A DNA stretch of 64,000 nucleotides from Chlorops oryzae (taxonomy: Eukaryota; Arthropoda; Insecta; Diptera; Chloropidae). The position numbers were made by a program, and so were the translations under genes. A model generated the notes under the pieces. It did no database searches and was not told the origin of the DNA. It saw nothing but the letters and a program-made list of their open reading frames with translations. Every line of letters begins with the position of its first letter. The first letter of the stretch is position 1. The stretch spans positions 113,103,786-113,167,785 of the forward strand of contig CM035807.1 of the NCBI GenBank assembly GCA_020466095.1, given 5' to 3'. Of this stretch, positions 1-10,690 are shown in pieces.

Positions 1-655
1 CTCGTTCTCTTTCATGTTGTGTCACGATGTTGTGGTTTTAAAAATAAAGATTTTTTTTCTTCTGGCAAAAAGCAATATGCCTCTTTAATAATGAAAATGA
101 TTTCAAGAGTTCCATGATATGAATTGCTTCAGGTGTATTGTAAGTAGTTATTTTTGAAATCTTGTGGGTTAAAGTATTTTTGAGAATATTAAATTTTGTT
201 TTTGGAAATGGTTTAGAGGCTGCGCTAGGCGGATTTTCACAAACAAATCTGTTTTTCTGAGTTATTTTGGGTTCTTATTGAGGGCTGGTATATGGGAAAT
301 TTTTTCAAAATGTTTGAGCCTTAGTCAGAAGAAGAATATATACACTTGTGTATCATACAAATAAAGGACAAATTCTACTAACTTTATTGGTCATTTAGGG
401 GTCATTGATTGAACTTCCTTTTTTTTTTTTGTTTAAGAATTATTTTTGAAGTCCCGAAAAGAAGGCTTTGTATGAAAATATGGAAAAGTAATGATGGAGT
501 CTCGCGGATAGTGGAGTCCTTATCAATTTTCTATACAAAATTGGCATTTTACACCTATGGGTCCAAAGCTATGTCCCATTATGATATCCAAAACATAATC
601 ACAAAAATTTGTTGCATACTTTGAGGATTAAATTTGTAATTTCATTTCTAATTCC
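1..655. other. AT-rich spacer, no gene seen
   Basis: Long T and A runs with short interrupted frames. The one 71-codon frame here is low-complexity and has no recognisable motif. I see no repeat shared with the rest of the window until about 656. Confidence 0.6.
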
Positions 656-1287
656 CTAATTTCACCACAAATTTTTCTTTCGAAATTCGTTAGTTTTTAA
701 AAAATTCAAGAAAATATTCAAAAAATATTCCAAAAAAAATTTTTTTTTAATGCAAAAAATTCAAAATAATCAAAAAATATTCAAAAAAAATTTTTTTTAA
801 TTCAAAAAATTCAAAATATAAAAAAAATATTTAAAAAAATGCAAAAAATTCAAAATATTCAAAAATTATTTAAAAAAAATTTTTTTTTATATGCAAAAAT
901 TCAAAATATTCAAAAAATATTTAAAAAAAATTTTTTTTAAATGCAAAAAATTCAAAATATAATATTTAAAAAATTTTTAAACAAATGCAAAAAATTGAAA
1001 ATATTCAAAAAATATTCAAAAAAATTAAAAAAATTCAAAATATACAATTTTTTTTTTTAAATGCAAAAAATTTAAAATATTCAAAAAATTCATAGTCAAA
1101 AATTCCATATTAGTTCGATTAAGTATGCCTATTAAAATTTTGAATTGCCAAATTAACAAAAAAAGACTACTTTAGTGAATTAAATATTCAAAAAGAACAG
1201 TTAAATGCAAAAAAATTCAAAAAAATTCAAAATATTCAATAAATTCAAATAACTATAAAAAAATTCAAAATATTCAAATTCCGAGAT
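656..1287 (+). repeat. A-rich dispersed repeat family A, copy 1
   Basis: Imperfect tandem repetition of words like ATTCAAAAAATATTC, interrupted at about 1095-1165 by a unique core (TTCGATTAAGTATGCCTATT, then a stretch ending near AATTAACAAAAA). The same core occurs reverse-complemented near 6045-6110 and directly near 36290-36345. The right end reads TATTCAAATTCCGAG, the expected inverted terminus of the best-preserved copy at 35996-36494. The left terminus has been lost or diverged. Likely a non-autonomous DNA element with palindromic A/T arms; superfamily not determined. Confidence 0.6.
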
Positions 1288-1517
1288 CTAGTTATAAGAT
1301 AAAACAGGTGAGACGAGGGGAATTTGTTTTTCTTCTTGCCCTTCTCGCCCATTTATTCCAAAGAAAAACTTGTGTGTGGAAATGGGGAATACATAATATG
1401 CTCATTGGGTACATTTGCTCTCTCATTCTCTCTTTCTTTTATACCCCATTCATTGTTTGTCATTCAATAAAAATTAAAACAAGTAAGGGTGTTATAGTCA
1501 GGCGAGCCTGACAATAG

Positions 1518-2360
1518 AATACCCGACACAGACACACATGTTCAAATAATTTTTAATATCAGGAGTTGTTTAAGGCCATACGGGCCCCATATACCGCATT
1601 TTTTTAAATTTCTTTATGCAAACCGCCCCTTTGCCACGCCCACTTTTCCAATTTTTCGGAATTCTAATCGGAGGCTTAAATATACGCGCAAATTCTAAGT
1701 TTCATTGAAATATTTGGAAAAAGTCAGATTTTGGGGCAGTTTTCGGATTTTTGTGACAGACCCTAGTACTGGAGGTACCCTTAATAATGAACCAATCCAG
1801 AAAATTTTTGGGCAGGATGTTTATGGTAACAAAGGAAGTATAAGTGCCAATTTTCGTTCAAGTCCCATAGGCGTTTCGGGAGTAGGAGACAATTTTCGAA
1901 AAACGCCCTTCTGCCACGCCCATTTTTCTGATTTTTGTAAATCACATTAATTGGCCTAAAATATGTTCAAATGCCAAATTTCATCAAAATATCTTGAAAA
2001 ACTCCGATTTTAGAGCAGTTTTTGTGATTTTCGTAACAGACCCTAGTACTGGAGGTACCCCTAAAAATGGTCCGATCGGGTCCATTCTCGAACTTAGTCT
2101 TACTCATGTCCCCGTGAGCACGCATACAAAATTTTGTCAAGATAGCTCAACTACTTCGATAAGATAACTGTATACAGACAGACGGACAGACGGACAGACG
2201 GACAGACAGACAGACGGACAGACGGACATGTCTAAATCGAATCTCCTGGTGACGCTGATCATTTCTATATACATTTTGTATAGTCTATCTCGACTGGTTC
2301 TGGGTGTTACACACAACCCAACAAACGCAATATACCCTCGACACAGAGTGTGTCGGGTAT
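1518..2360. mobile_element. Dispersed element bounded by ATACCCGACACA inverted ends
   Basis: The left boundary AATACCCGACACA (1518-1530) is matched by TGTGTCGGGTAT (2349-2360), a 12-bp inverted pair. Inside are two diverged tandem copies of a unit of about 285 bp (roughly 1621-1790 and 1910-2075). Each contains GCCACGCCCA, a TTTCATNNAAATAT motif and the exact word ACCCTAGTACTGGAGGTACC. A GGACAGAC microsatellite follows. GCCACGCCC and (GGACAGAC)n are typical words of abundant repeats in fly genomes. No coding frame for a transposase is present, so this is a non-autonomous repeat. Class unknown; a Helitron-like or TIR element are both possible. Confidence 0.55.
2175..2228. repeat. (GGACAGAC)n microsatellite
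   Basis: Tandem GACA/GACG tetramers inside the element at 1518-2360, ending in GGACATG. It is a shared internal component of the repeat rather than an independent satellite. Confidence 0.9.
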
Positions 2361-4302
2361 AAAAAAAACACCTGAACCTTAAATATTCTGAAATCGATTT
2401 TTAAAAATATTTATTTTCCTCGAGCTCTTTCAATAAACGCACCTATAACATTTGAGGTTCTGAAAAAATTTTCGAACTTCAAATTAAGTCCCAAAAAATT
2501 GTCATTCCAAACCGGCCAAAAGGAACAAGGTTCAAAGGGAAATTGTTGCAGGAGAAATTTTATATTCTTGTAGAAAAATCTTTTTCTTTGGCAAACAGAA
2601 CCTTTTCTCTTCTAATTATATACAAATCCTTTACTTAAAAAGCAATATCCTTAAAAGAAAAAAAAATTGAAGACCAAATTTCGACAGGAATCTTACGTTG
2701 ATTACCTTTTTCTAGACTTCTTTTTTCTACTAAAAAAAAATTTTTTTTTAAATAAAAAATGAAAGAAAAACACAAAATGGAAATAGGTACCCATCTACAT
2801 ATAAACTAACCGAAGGTATCTTGTCGCAAAGTGTGCATTAGAAAATGAAAATTTATCAAATTGACATTGCTTGGATGAAACGTCAACAAGATTTTTATGT
2901 AATTTTTGTGGTCTATCTGTTTCGAATAAACTTAAGTGCCAGACAGAGAGAGTACCTTGATAATGAAGAATGCGAATAGGAAATCGGATATACTGGCCCC
3001 GGGTAGTTGTGACCTTCTTTCTGCTTCGACACTTTGCTCGGTCTTACAAACAAACCGTTTCCACTTTCCCAATGTCCTTCGTCAGACGTATAAAATTTCG
3101 GATTAACATAAATTTGATTTTTTTTCTTTTTCTCTTGCTTTCAATGCTTTTTGCGCTCTACTCCGCTCCGCTCCGCCCTGGCCGTGTTAAGTTCAATTCA
3201 GTTCAGTTCAGTTCAGCTTTGCTTTGCTTTGTTGATTCAGTCGCAATGGGATATGGGATTTGGTTTTTTTTTTTTTTTTGCTTTCTTCAGACTTGTGTTT
3301 AATAGACGACCATCGCCACGGTTTAATAGGGACCTATTTTTGTCTCTTTTGGCTTAAATACAACGATTGCTTTTGCCTTGTCAACTTTGCCATTGGCTTT
3401 TTACCATTGTTTGTTTGCACCTGTGCCATTGGTTTTTATATTTACCTTTATCTGTATGCGTTTGAACAACGATAATACTTAGGCGCCCGCACCTTTTTGA
3501 AATATTTCAAAAAATAAAAAAAAAAGGAAAAAACATAAAAAACGGAAGGAACAAATGCTAGATCCCACCGAACTTATCTTTAATTCAATGACAAATCCCA
3601 AAAGGACTTTTTGCTACTAAATAGTTCTAAGCGGCACAGCGGGATCATTTTTTATTACCGCAAAGTGTATCTTTTTATGCTTGTTCAGAAAATAAAAGAA
3701 AAATTACAAAGTTAAAAATCAATTTGCCTGTATTTTATTTTTAATTTTAATCTTTGTTTTGGTTTTAATTTTAGCTAAAAATGAGTTCCGCAAATTTCTC
3801 ATTTATGCCAGAAAATACCTGAAAAACTCGGAAATTATTTTAAACAAATAATTTGCAATAATTTGAACGAAAAGCTGCTTTTCATTGGAAACCATTCGGG
3901 CATTCAGGCATTGTAAATTAAGCCTATGCATAAATTCGTATATATACAATGTATATTGTACATATTTTTTATATTCATGCAAACATATAACATAGCACAT
4001 AGTTACCACAAGGGTGTACAGCAGGGTTCATCGGAAAGAGCATAATTAGCATTTTGAAATTATAATCTATCCCATATTTTTATAAACAATTTTCGATCAA
4101 TTTTAATTTTCAAGGTTTGTGCGTATGGCAGTATAGATGGGTTTATAATAATTTTTGCACGAAATTGGTCGAGGCGTATGAGCAATGCTATTTATAAAAA
4201 TATTGTAAGCATTTACATTACGTATACGTCCTGTATTATTTATTATTAAGTAGACTGTAAGGCACCACGACCAAAAAGATCTTTTGTGCAGCCCGTAATC
4301 CT
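2361..4302. other. AT-rich spacer, no gene seen
   Basis: Contains a short (TTCAG)n run at about 3193-3216 and several T tracts. Overlapping frames at 2970-3475 are T-rich translations with no motif and no good splice structure. The stretch 4130-4302 is probably the 3' untranslated tail of the minus-strand LINE fragment that follows. Confidence 0.5.
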
Positions 4303-4614
4303 TTAGGATAATTTAAGACTATTAAAGAATCTTAGAATTTCTAAAGGACTAAAACGACTAATTGCTTGAGTGACCATTATTCTTGCCCCTAGACACGCGA
4401 GTCGGCGCATAGCCGCAGCAGGGCAGTTACATAAAACATGCTCTGCTGTTTCCTGCTCTGACTTGCAAAGTCTACAGAGATCTTCATTTATCACCCCCAT
4501 CTTTTTCAGGTGATATTTCAGTCTGCAGTGCCCCGTTAAGAGTTCAGTATAGACGGAACGGTTCCGTATCTTTAACTTGAAAGGGTTGGTCACAACGTCC
4601 TCCAATTGTGGCAA
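4303..4614 (-). pseudogene. Non-LTR retrotransposon, C-terminal fragment
   Basis: A 103-codon frame with the characteristic carboxy-terminal block of LINE polyproteins. LLTGHCRLKYHLKKMG is followed by the zinc-knuckle pattern C-x2-C-x8-H-x4-C (CRLC...H...C, residues about 47-64) and the usual NCPA. In I/R1/LOA/jockey-type elements this segment lies downstream of the reverse transcriptase, often after RNase H. Endonuclease and polymerase domains are absent, so this is a 5'-truncated, dead insertion. The frame ends in KLS and runs into an A/T-rich tail at lower coordinates, as expected for a minus-strand LINE. Clade cannot be fixed from so short a piece. Confidence 0.8.
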
Positions 4615-5989
4615 CAGAAGTTATAAGCAAAGGAACAAAAGTTTCATAACTACAAAACGTCCTGTATTAAAAAATAACACCAATTTACGAAAATTTAAAA
4701 ATAATTTCCCACCATCGGCTTTTGATGATAATTTCTTAAGTAAAATTTTTTGCTGATTCCGAATATGTAGTCAGATAGTTTTTTTAGTGTAATAGTTTTC
4801 GATATATTATATATGCTGTTTTCCGTATTTTTCTTTTATTTTTTTTTTTACACTGAGCGAAATTAACCATGTTTTTTTTAAAAGGGCGCATTGTTATTCA
4901 CAGTCCTTTTGATTTTTGAGCAGAAAAAAAATTTCAAAAGAAAAATGGTTGGGTCAACAACATTTTTGGTTGATTTGAAAGAAAATGTGATTAATAAATT
5001 TTCATTACGTTGTCTATAATTCTCATTTGGTTTATAAAATAGGACATATAAGATATGAATTAATCTTAGAACTTTTTAAGCATTGCGAAAGCAGCAAACC
5101 TTCGCATAACAATTCAAGGTTAGCATTTTTTGATGAGCTATGAGAAACTGATTAAAAATTAAAATTCATTTTCTGATAAGGATTAAAAATGGCCACTTTT
5201 CTGTTTCATAAATGAAACAAGTCGAAATTTATAGAACGTACGACAATCTTCTCAAAATTTTCAATGCTAAATGAATGCTCCAAAAATCTTTCAAATGAAA
5301 TTACAAAATGAAATAAAACAGAAGAACTTTCCCTTTAAAATTGTTTTCATCTTTGGAAAATGCTCGTATTGCGATGTACAAGAGCAGCCCTCCTACGACT
5401 GGGGCAACAAACACATCTGCCGAACAAGCGAAACAGACATGTGGTTCCAATTAAGAGTTGTTATTTCTCGAATAAGAAAATAAAAGCAAACTCTCATCCT
5501 TAATAAAGCACCTTTAACTAATGAATATCCTTAGGAATATAACCTCAAGTTAGAAAAACAAAAACCAAAATAAACACAAACAAACGAACGAATGAACGAA
5601 TGGAATCGAATCGAATTGAATGAAATGCAATAAACTTATCAAGCACCAAATGTGCTTTAATAACATTTCAACAACATCAATAAGAGTCCAACAAATAACG
5701 TATTGCATCCGAAAACTTTTCCGTTTGTTAAACAAAAAAAAATAACCAGCAAACATTTGGAGTCCTAAACGAAAAATTTATGAATCCTTATTCAGAGTGT
5801 GAGCCCTCATAGTGAGCTCATTTAGGAGTACCAAATGAACGTGTTTTCTTTCTGGCGAAGGTCGTTCTACATGAGTATGAAATTATATACCGAAGGAGCC
5901 CATATTAAAGCCATATATGACCCATGCTGCCCTCATTATAATGAGCTAAAAAAGATTAAAAATCTGTTGAGTGATATTTATAATTAGAG
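4615..5989. other. AT-rich spacer, no gene seen
   Basis: Contains an isolated ACACTGAGCGAAAT word near 4851 that resembles the hairpin arm of family B, and an AACGAACGAATG-type short repeat at 5575-5640. No coding structure recognised. Confidence 0.5.
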
Positions 5990-6410
5990 CTCGGATTTTG
6001 AATATTTTGATTTTTTTTTTTGGCATTTTGGTTCACTTTTTTTGTTAATTTGACAATTCAACATTTTAATAGGCATACTAAATCGAACTGATTTGGAATT
6101 TTTGACTGTGAATTTTTTGAATGTTTTGCATTAAAAAATTTTTTTTTTTGAATATTTTGAATTTTTTTAATTTTTTGATTTTTTTGAATTGTTTGATTTT
6201 TTAAATTTTTTTAATTTTTTGAAGTTTTTGATTTTTTTTGTATTTTTTGAATTTAAAATTTTTTTGAATTTTTAAAATTTTTTGATTTTTTTAAATTTTG
6301 TAAATTTTTTTATTTTTTTAAAAATTTTTAATTTTTAATTTTTTAGAACTTTTTGAATTTTTTGAATATTTTGAATTTTTTTGCATTCTTGGAATTTTTT
6401 GAATTACCAC
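5990..6410 (-). repeat. A-rich dispersed repeat family A, copy 2 (inverted)
   Basis: Begins with the family terminus CTCGGATTTTGAATAT at 5990. The unique core follows in reverse-complement orientation (TTAATTTGACAATTCAACAT, then AATAGGCATACTAAATCGAA). After that comes a T-rich tract that is the complement of the ATTCAAAAA-type arm. The far end fades out near 6410. Confidence 0.6.
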
Positions 6411-6499
6411 GGAACTCTCGCTTTCTATTCATGTGCTCACCCATGGAGATCATGTTTTCCCAATCGATAGGATCGGATCTTTCTCATTCATAAGTATGC

Positions 6500-6703
6500 C
6501 TCGGAATTTGAATATGTACAAAAATGAAAAAAAAAATTCCAAAAAATATTCAAAAAATATTCAAAAATTATTCAAAGAAATTCAAAAAAAAAATTCAAAA
6601 AATTCAAAAAATTTTCAAAAAATATTCAAAAAAATTCAAAAAAAAATGCAACAAATTCAAAATATTCAATAAATTCAAATAATTCAAAATATTCAAAATC
6701 CTT
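6500..6703 (+). repeat. A-rich dispersed repeat family A, copy 3 (internally deleted)
   Basis: Starts TATGCCTCGGAATTTGAATA, the same left junction as the copy at 35996. It ends TTCAAAATATTCAAAATCC, which is the right terminus. The core with the TTCGATTAAGTATGCC motif is missing, so only the two A-rich arms remain. It lies about 90 bp from copy 2 in the opposite orientation. Confidence 0.6.
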
Positions 6704-7210
6704 TTATAAGATTTAAGTCAAATAGAATTTTATTTTATTTTCCTACATATTTTAGACTCATTTTCGACTGACATATCTGACTACTCCGAATTTGTTATCT
6801 GGGATAAAAATATATTTTCATATAGGGTATATAGGGTCTGTAAGTGTGTGTGCGTGTGTGTGAGTGTAGAATTTTATCAATTTGAGCGGCGAACAATGCG
6901 CTGAGCGCGTGTGTTGCTCGCTCATGCTGAAGCGAGAACGTGCAATAATGACAGCGTTGCACATCAATGTCAAACCAATATATTCAGCTCGAGGCGTAAA
7001 TTTCCCCGATTGGAATATTGCAGAAGAGGACCTTATATAACAAAATGCTAACACAAACATGCCATCAAAATCAAAATCACAATCACCATAACCATCACCG
7101 TCACCCGTCAGCGTCGGTGAGAGGACCATCCATGGCATTCGCAGAAGCCCAATGTCAATGTGTGTCGAGAAGACTTGCAGCGGGATATGAAAACACAGAT
7201 GCACGCGACA
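6704..7210. other. Spacer upstream of candidate exons
   Basis: Includes a GT-rich stretch at about 6840-6866, then becomes noticeably less AT-rich from about 6880, consistent with approach to a promoter or exon. No TATA/Inr pair could be assigned with confidence. Confidence 0.3.
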
Positions 7211-7571
7211 ATGACTGCAAAGACCGATCAGATCATTCGCTTGCTGCTGCTACTGCTGCTGCTGCCAGGCCACACTGCCAATATTGCCAATGGCAATGGC
7301 GAGGACCATCAACAGCGAAGCAATTTTACCACAAGTCCACACTATGCATTCGGCAGATGGTACAATTGATGGCATTTGGCAACAAACATGGCGATTGCAA
7401 TGGAACGATTTTAATATTGCAACTTTTTTAATTATTTCCTCTACGTTCTCCCCTTGCAGGCAGAGGCAAAACAACGAGATTAAAACACGAAGAGCCGTCA
7501 ACACTTTGCCCCCATTCACCCATCGTCTCAATACACATCACCCATTCACCACTTGCCATCGCTTCATTTGA
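7211..7571 (+). CDS. Candidate two-exon secreted peptide gene
   Basis: Exon 1 (7211-7359) starts MTAKTDQIIR, followed by eight leucines and PGHTA, a plausible signal peptide with cleavage after HTA. It then reads NIANGNGEDHQQRSNF and ends at ATG|GTACAA. Exon 2 (7460-7571) follows a good acceptor (pyrimidine tract, CCCCTTGCAG). It keeps the frame through QRQNNEIKTRRAV to a TGA, giving 86 residues with a 100-bp intron. The donor GTACAA is weak. Unspliced, the frame stops six bases further on, after FGRWYN. No family is recognised. The CTG-repeat-encoded leucines could be a chance product of a trinucleotide repeat. The same exon 2 could instead be a 5' leader (see 7460-7675). Confidence 0.25.
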
Positions 7572-7675
7572 TTGTCGCTTTGTGTAGGAGTATTTGTTTT
7601 GGATGCTTGCCCCAAATGGCTCAAGTTCGGTTGAGAAGGCATCATCACAAACATCAACACCTACACAATGGATGA
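7460..7675 (+). other. Candidate 5' leader exon ending in ATG before a GTAAGT donor
   Basis: A strong acceptor at 7459 (TTCTCCCCTTGCAG) opens a segment that ends CACAATGGATGA|GTAAGT. This is a near-ideal donor at 7676, eight bases into a possible start codon in a fair Kozak context. Flies often place the start codon just before a large first intron, so this may be the first coding exon of a long gene. An alternative acceptor at about 7586 gives an open frame (EYLFWMLAPNGSSSVEK...) into the same donor. I could not find the downstream exon. Confidence 0.25.
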
Positions 7676-9090
7676 GTAAGTTCATTATTATTATTATTCT
7701 TTTATTTTTTTTTCGATAAACCGAACTATTTTATTTACTCCGTGCTCAGCTTTGCTGTGCGATGTTATGTGCCCTTTTTTTTTTTGATTTTATTCCATTC
7801 GTTTTTATTATTATTATTTTTTGGTTGTTTTGTTTTCGCTTTTTGTTATTCGGCTTTTGGGCGAAGACAAACATTTTCGTTTCACATCAGTTTGATTAAG
7901 TCCAATATTTGCCTCATACATCCTGGAGCGGCGCAAATAAGCGCTTTGCTCCACAAATCTCGATGATTTGAACATCTCGAATCGAAAGAAATGAAGAATT
8001 TTCATTGAGATTGCTCACTTATTGGTTTTCATTTTGTCGTTGCCAGAAAACTGTTCGTCTTTGCATTCGCTTCCGGTTTTGGTGTGACCCGATTTCACTC
8101 ATTCACTTTGGTCACATGCGAGTTAAAAGACCTCGAAGAATAAATAAATCTTGTAAAATGCAAAGACCGAAGATTCATTTCTGTGTGCGGCAAAATTTGG
8201 CTTCAATTCACTATGGAAATTGTGGGAAGCGATTACTCGAATATTCAAAGGAAATTGTGGTAGAGTTTTAAGGAGAAGGCGTAGATGTAAATAGTGCCAC
8301 GTAATGAACTTCTTGGGCGGTTTATTCTTCGCAAAAAAAAAAAAAAAAAAAAAAAAAACACCAAAGCGAAAAAAGAGACCCTTGAAAGGTGGAGACTTTG
8401 CGGTATTTGTAGACCCTCGTATGCTTCATTGGAGTTCAGAATAAAAAAAATCTCACAGAGGAAATTAAACATTTGCCTCTGAATGCAACCGTTGTTTGAT
8501 GTGGTCGGAATAGTGGCGAAAAGACTCCGAAAATGGACTTTGATTGATTTTATGACGTCAATGAACACAAATTGAAGAAAGTTCAATATATTTTTAGTAG
8601 CTCAGTAGTTGTAGTAGAACTACCCCAGCAGATAATTGGATCATCCAAAGAGTAATCTTAGATCGCTGATTTGCGAGTAATGGATTACTAGAGAATGGTC
8701 AAATTTCATATAGTCTTTTCTAATTCAAGAAAGAGCATAAGCGGAGTAATATATTGCTCGCGTCTTAGTCCAAATGAATGGATAAGTCATTACTCTTCTT
8801 TTGCTCGGTTAAGGTATTAGTCCATAATTATCTGCTGAGACTCAGAGAAAACGATACCACATTAAATGGAAGAAATATAATAAGATTTTTCTATGGTTTA
8901 TATATATATATGGAATATTTTTATTTTTCAATTATTATTTGGGCATTTGGGTCCCTCATTCTTCACTTATAGTGAAAAATGTAATTTTTGGCAATTGAAA
9001 AAAATTCTTTTATTTTATATATTCATTAAAGAAATCCAAAATTTACCGCACAGTCGCTCTTTATAGCCTACCGAATGTCTACCAGCAACG
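7676..9090. other. Spacer or intron, no gene seen
   Basis: Contains (ATT)n at about 7684-7700, a T run at 7776-7785 and an A run of about 26 bases at 8332-8357. Frames covering the homopolymers are low-complexity on both strands. Nothing shared with the repeats elsewhere in the window was noticed. Confidence 0.4.
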
Positions 9091-9486
9091 AAAGTAGCAG
9101 AAAGAAAGGTTAGTGTTATGGAAACAAAGATGCTTCGCTGGATATCCGGACTCACTCGTCTTGATCACGTTCCAAACGTAGACATCCGTAGACGCTATGG
9201 AGTTGCGCCAATTATTGGGAAAATGCGAGAAGCAAGGCTACGCTGGTATGGACACGTCCTGAGAGCAAATGAGGAGACTTTGGCAAAGAAAGGCCAGGCA
9301 CTGGAAATTCAAGGTTACAGAAAACGGGGGCGTCCGAAACAGCGCTGGATGGACACAATAAAATCGAACCTAGAGGCTGTAGGACTTACCTCGGATGATG
9401 CAACCGACAGAACAAAATGGAGGAAATGGTCACGTTTTGCGGACCCCGGGATAGTTAAACACCCAAGAAGAAGTAGAAGAAGGTAA
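9091..9486 (+). pseudogene. RTE-like LINE, 3' fragment (copy 1)
   Basis: A 122-codon frame from METKMLRWISGLTRLDHV that includes RRRYGVAPI, REARLRWYGHVLR and KRGRPKQRWMDT. These blocks are typical of the carboxy terminus of RTE-type endonuclease-reverse transcriptases, downstream of the polymerase domain. Open sequence in the same frame (RKKVSV) precedes the Met, so the true element extends slightly 5' before it is truncated near 9091. Endonuclease and polymerase are missing. The end is a GAA-rich tail (AAGAAGAAGTAGAAGAAGG), and the other three copies end similarly. Best-preserved copy in the window, with no internal stop in this piece. Confidence 0.8.
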
Positions 9487-10445
9487 TATTGGCCCTCAGC
9501 TTAATTTAAATAAATCATTAACTAGGGCTCAGTCAGGTTTGGTTGCAATTTAAGTTACATAATTTCATCAATCGACTGGTTTGATCTTCCCTATTCAATT
9601 GATCCTGAGTAAAGTTAAATCTGAGTTATTCTTTCTATTAAATTGTCGACATATGTCATTTTCATTTACCAATAATTTGTTCAACATATTAAATTCAATA
9701 AAATTATATTAAGTCGGAACTTTCATGGTTTACTTTCCAAAAATGAAATAAAATAAAATAAAATAAACCAATCAAAAAAAAAAAAATATATATAAAAAAA
9801 TTTAAAGCCTCTGAACACCGAGAAACAGTGTCAAGAGCAATTAAATATACGAAAAAAAATTGTTCAACAATCACTTTCAAATTCAGTGGATTTTATTTTT
9901 CTTTTTTTTTTTTTTCTTTTGGACAAGCAATTTTCCATTTTTGAATACAATTGAATTTCTTCCTCCATGTGTAAGGATTTCGCGATAAAAAAATTGCTTT
10001 CATATTTGCACGAGAAATTTCATTTATTATTTGCGTTATGACAGATTCAATTTATTTCATTTCGACAAAATAATTAAATAGAACAAGCTATGAAAAATCG
10101 TGTAAAATGCTCTAAACTTTTGAGAAGGTAAAACAAATAAAAGCGAGGCTCAAAAGAAATAAATAAAAAATCCAAAAGAGGTCCTTAATTTTATTATTTA
10201 TTTTTTTTTCTAAAAAACAATTCATTCGATCGATGAGCACTGCGATGAAGTTGGATAGAAATGTGTTATTATTTTTAGAACGATTAAAATATTCATCGCC
10301 CACTCCCAACCCACACACGCACAAACACACGCATTCACATGGAGGCCGACGCATGAAGTGCAGGTGCAGATATACGATATGCCGTGCAATTCATAACGTA
10401 CAAACATCCAATCAATAATCAAATGCAATTTTCTTAGAAAGTTGT
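9487..10445. other. AT-rich spacer, no gene seen
   Basis: Contains (AAAAT)n near 9747-9765 and a CA-rich stretch at about 10311-10340 that produces opposing low-complexity frames. No gene structure. Confidence 0.5.
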
Positions 10446-10690
10446 GCTTTTCCCATCGCGCTGCATCGGCGCCTAGGAGTGCCTTGCGTCATTGAGTCGC
10501 TCTGTCGTTGTCAATAATATTTGATAAGGCTTACGTTGATCAATCCGAGCGTGATTGGCAACGATTTACTATGCAATTGCGTTCTCTGGCCTTAGCCGAG
10601 ATAAATCAAATCAAATCAGTGGATATTGCAATGCGGGAAATATCGATTTCAATCGATAGCTTCTGATTCGCTCAATCGCAATTTCCTAAT
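10446..10690. promoter_or_regulatory. Regulatory-looking block with inverted DRE-like sites
   Basis: A less AT-rich island in AT-rich spacer. It contains GATAAG and GAGATAA (GATA-type), TTGTCAATAATATTTG, and a perfect inverted pair TATCGAT-TTCA-ATCGATA at 10641-10658. TATCGATA is the fly DRE recognised by DREF, and CGATA clusters bind BEAF-32. The islet is non-coding in all frames. Function is inference from word content only: it could be an enhancer, a housekeeping promoter or an insulator. Confidence 0.3.

Noticed and set aside
6433..6672. 79-codon Lys/Asn-rich frame
   Set aside because: Mostly the A-rich arm of family A; a by-product of AAAAATTC repetition.
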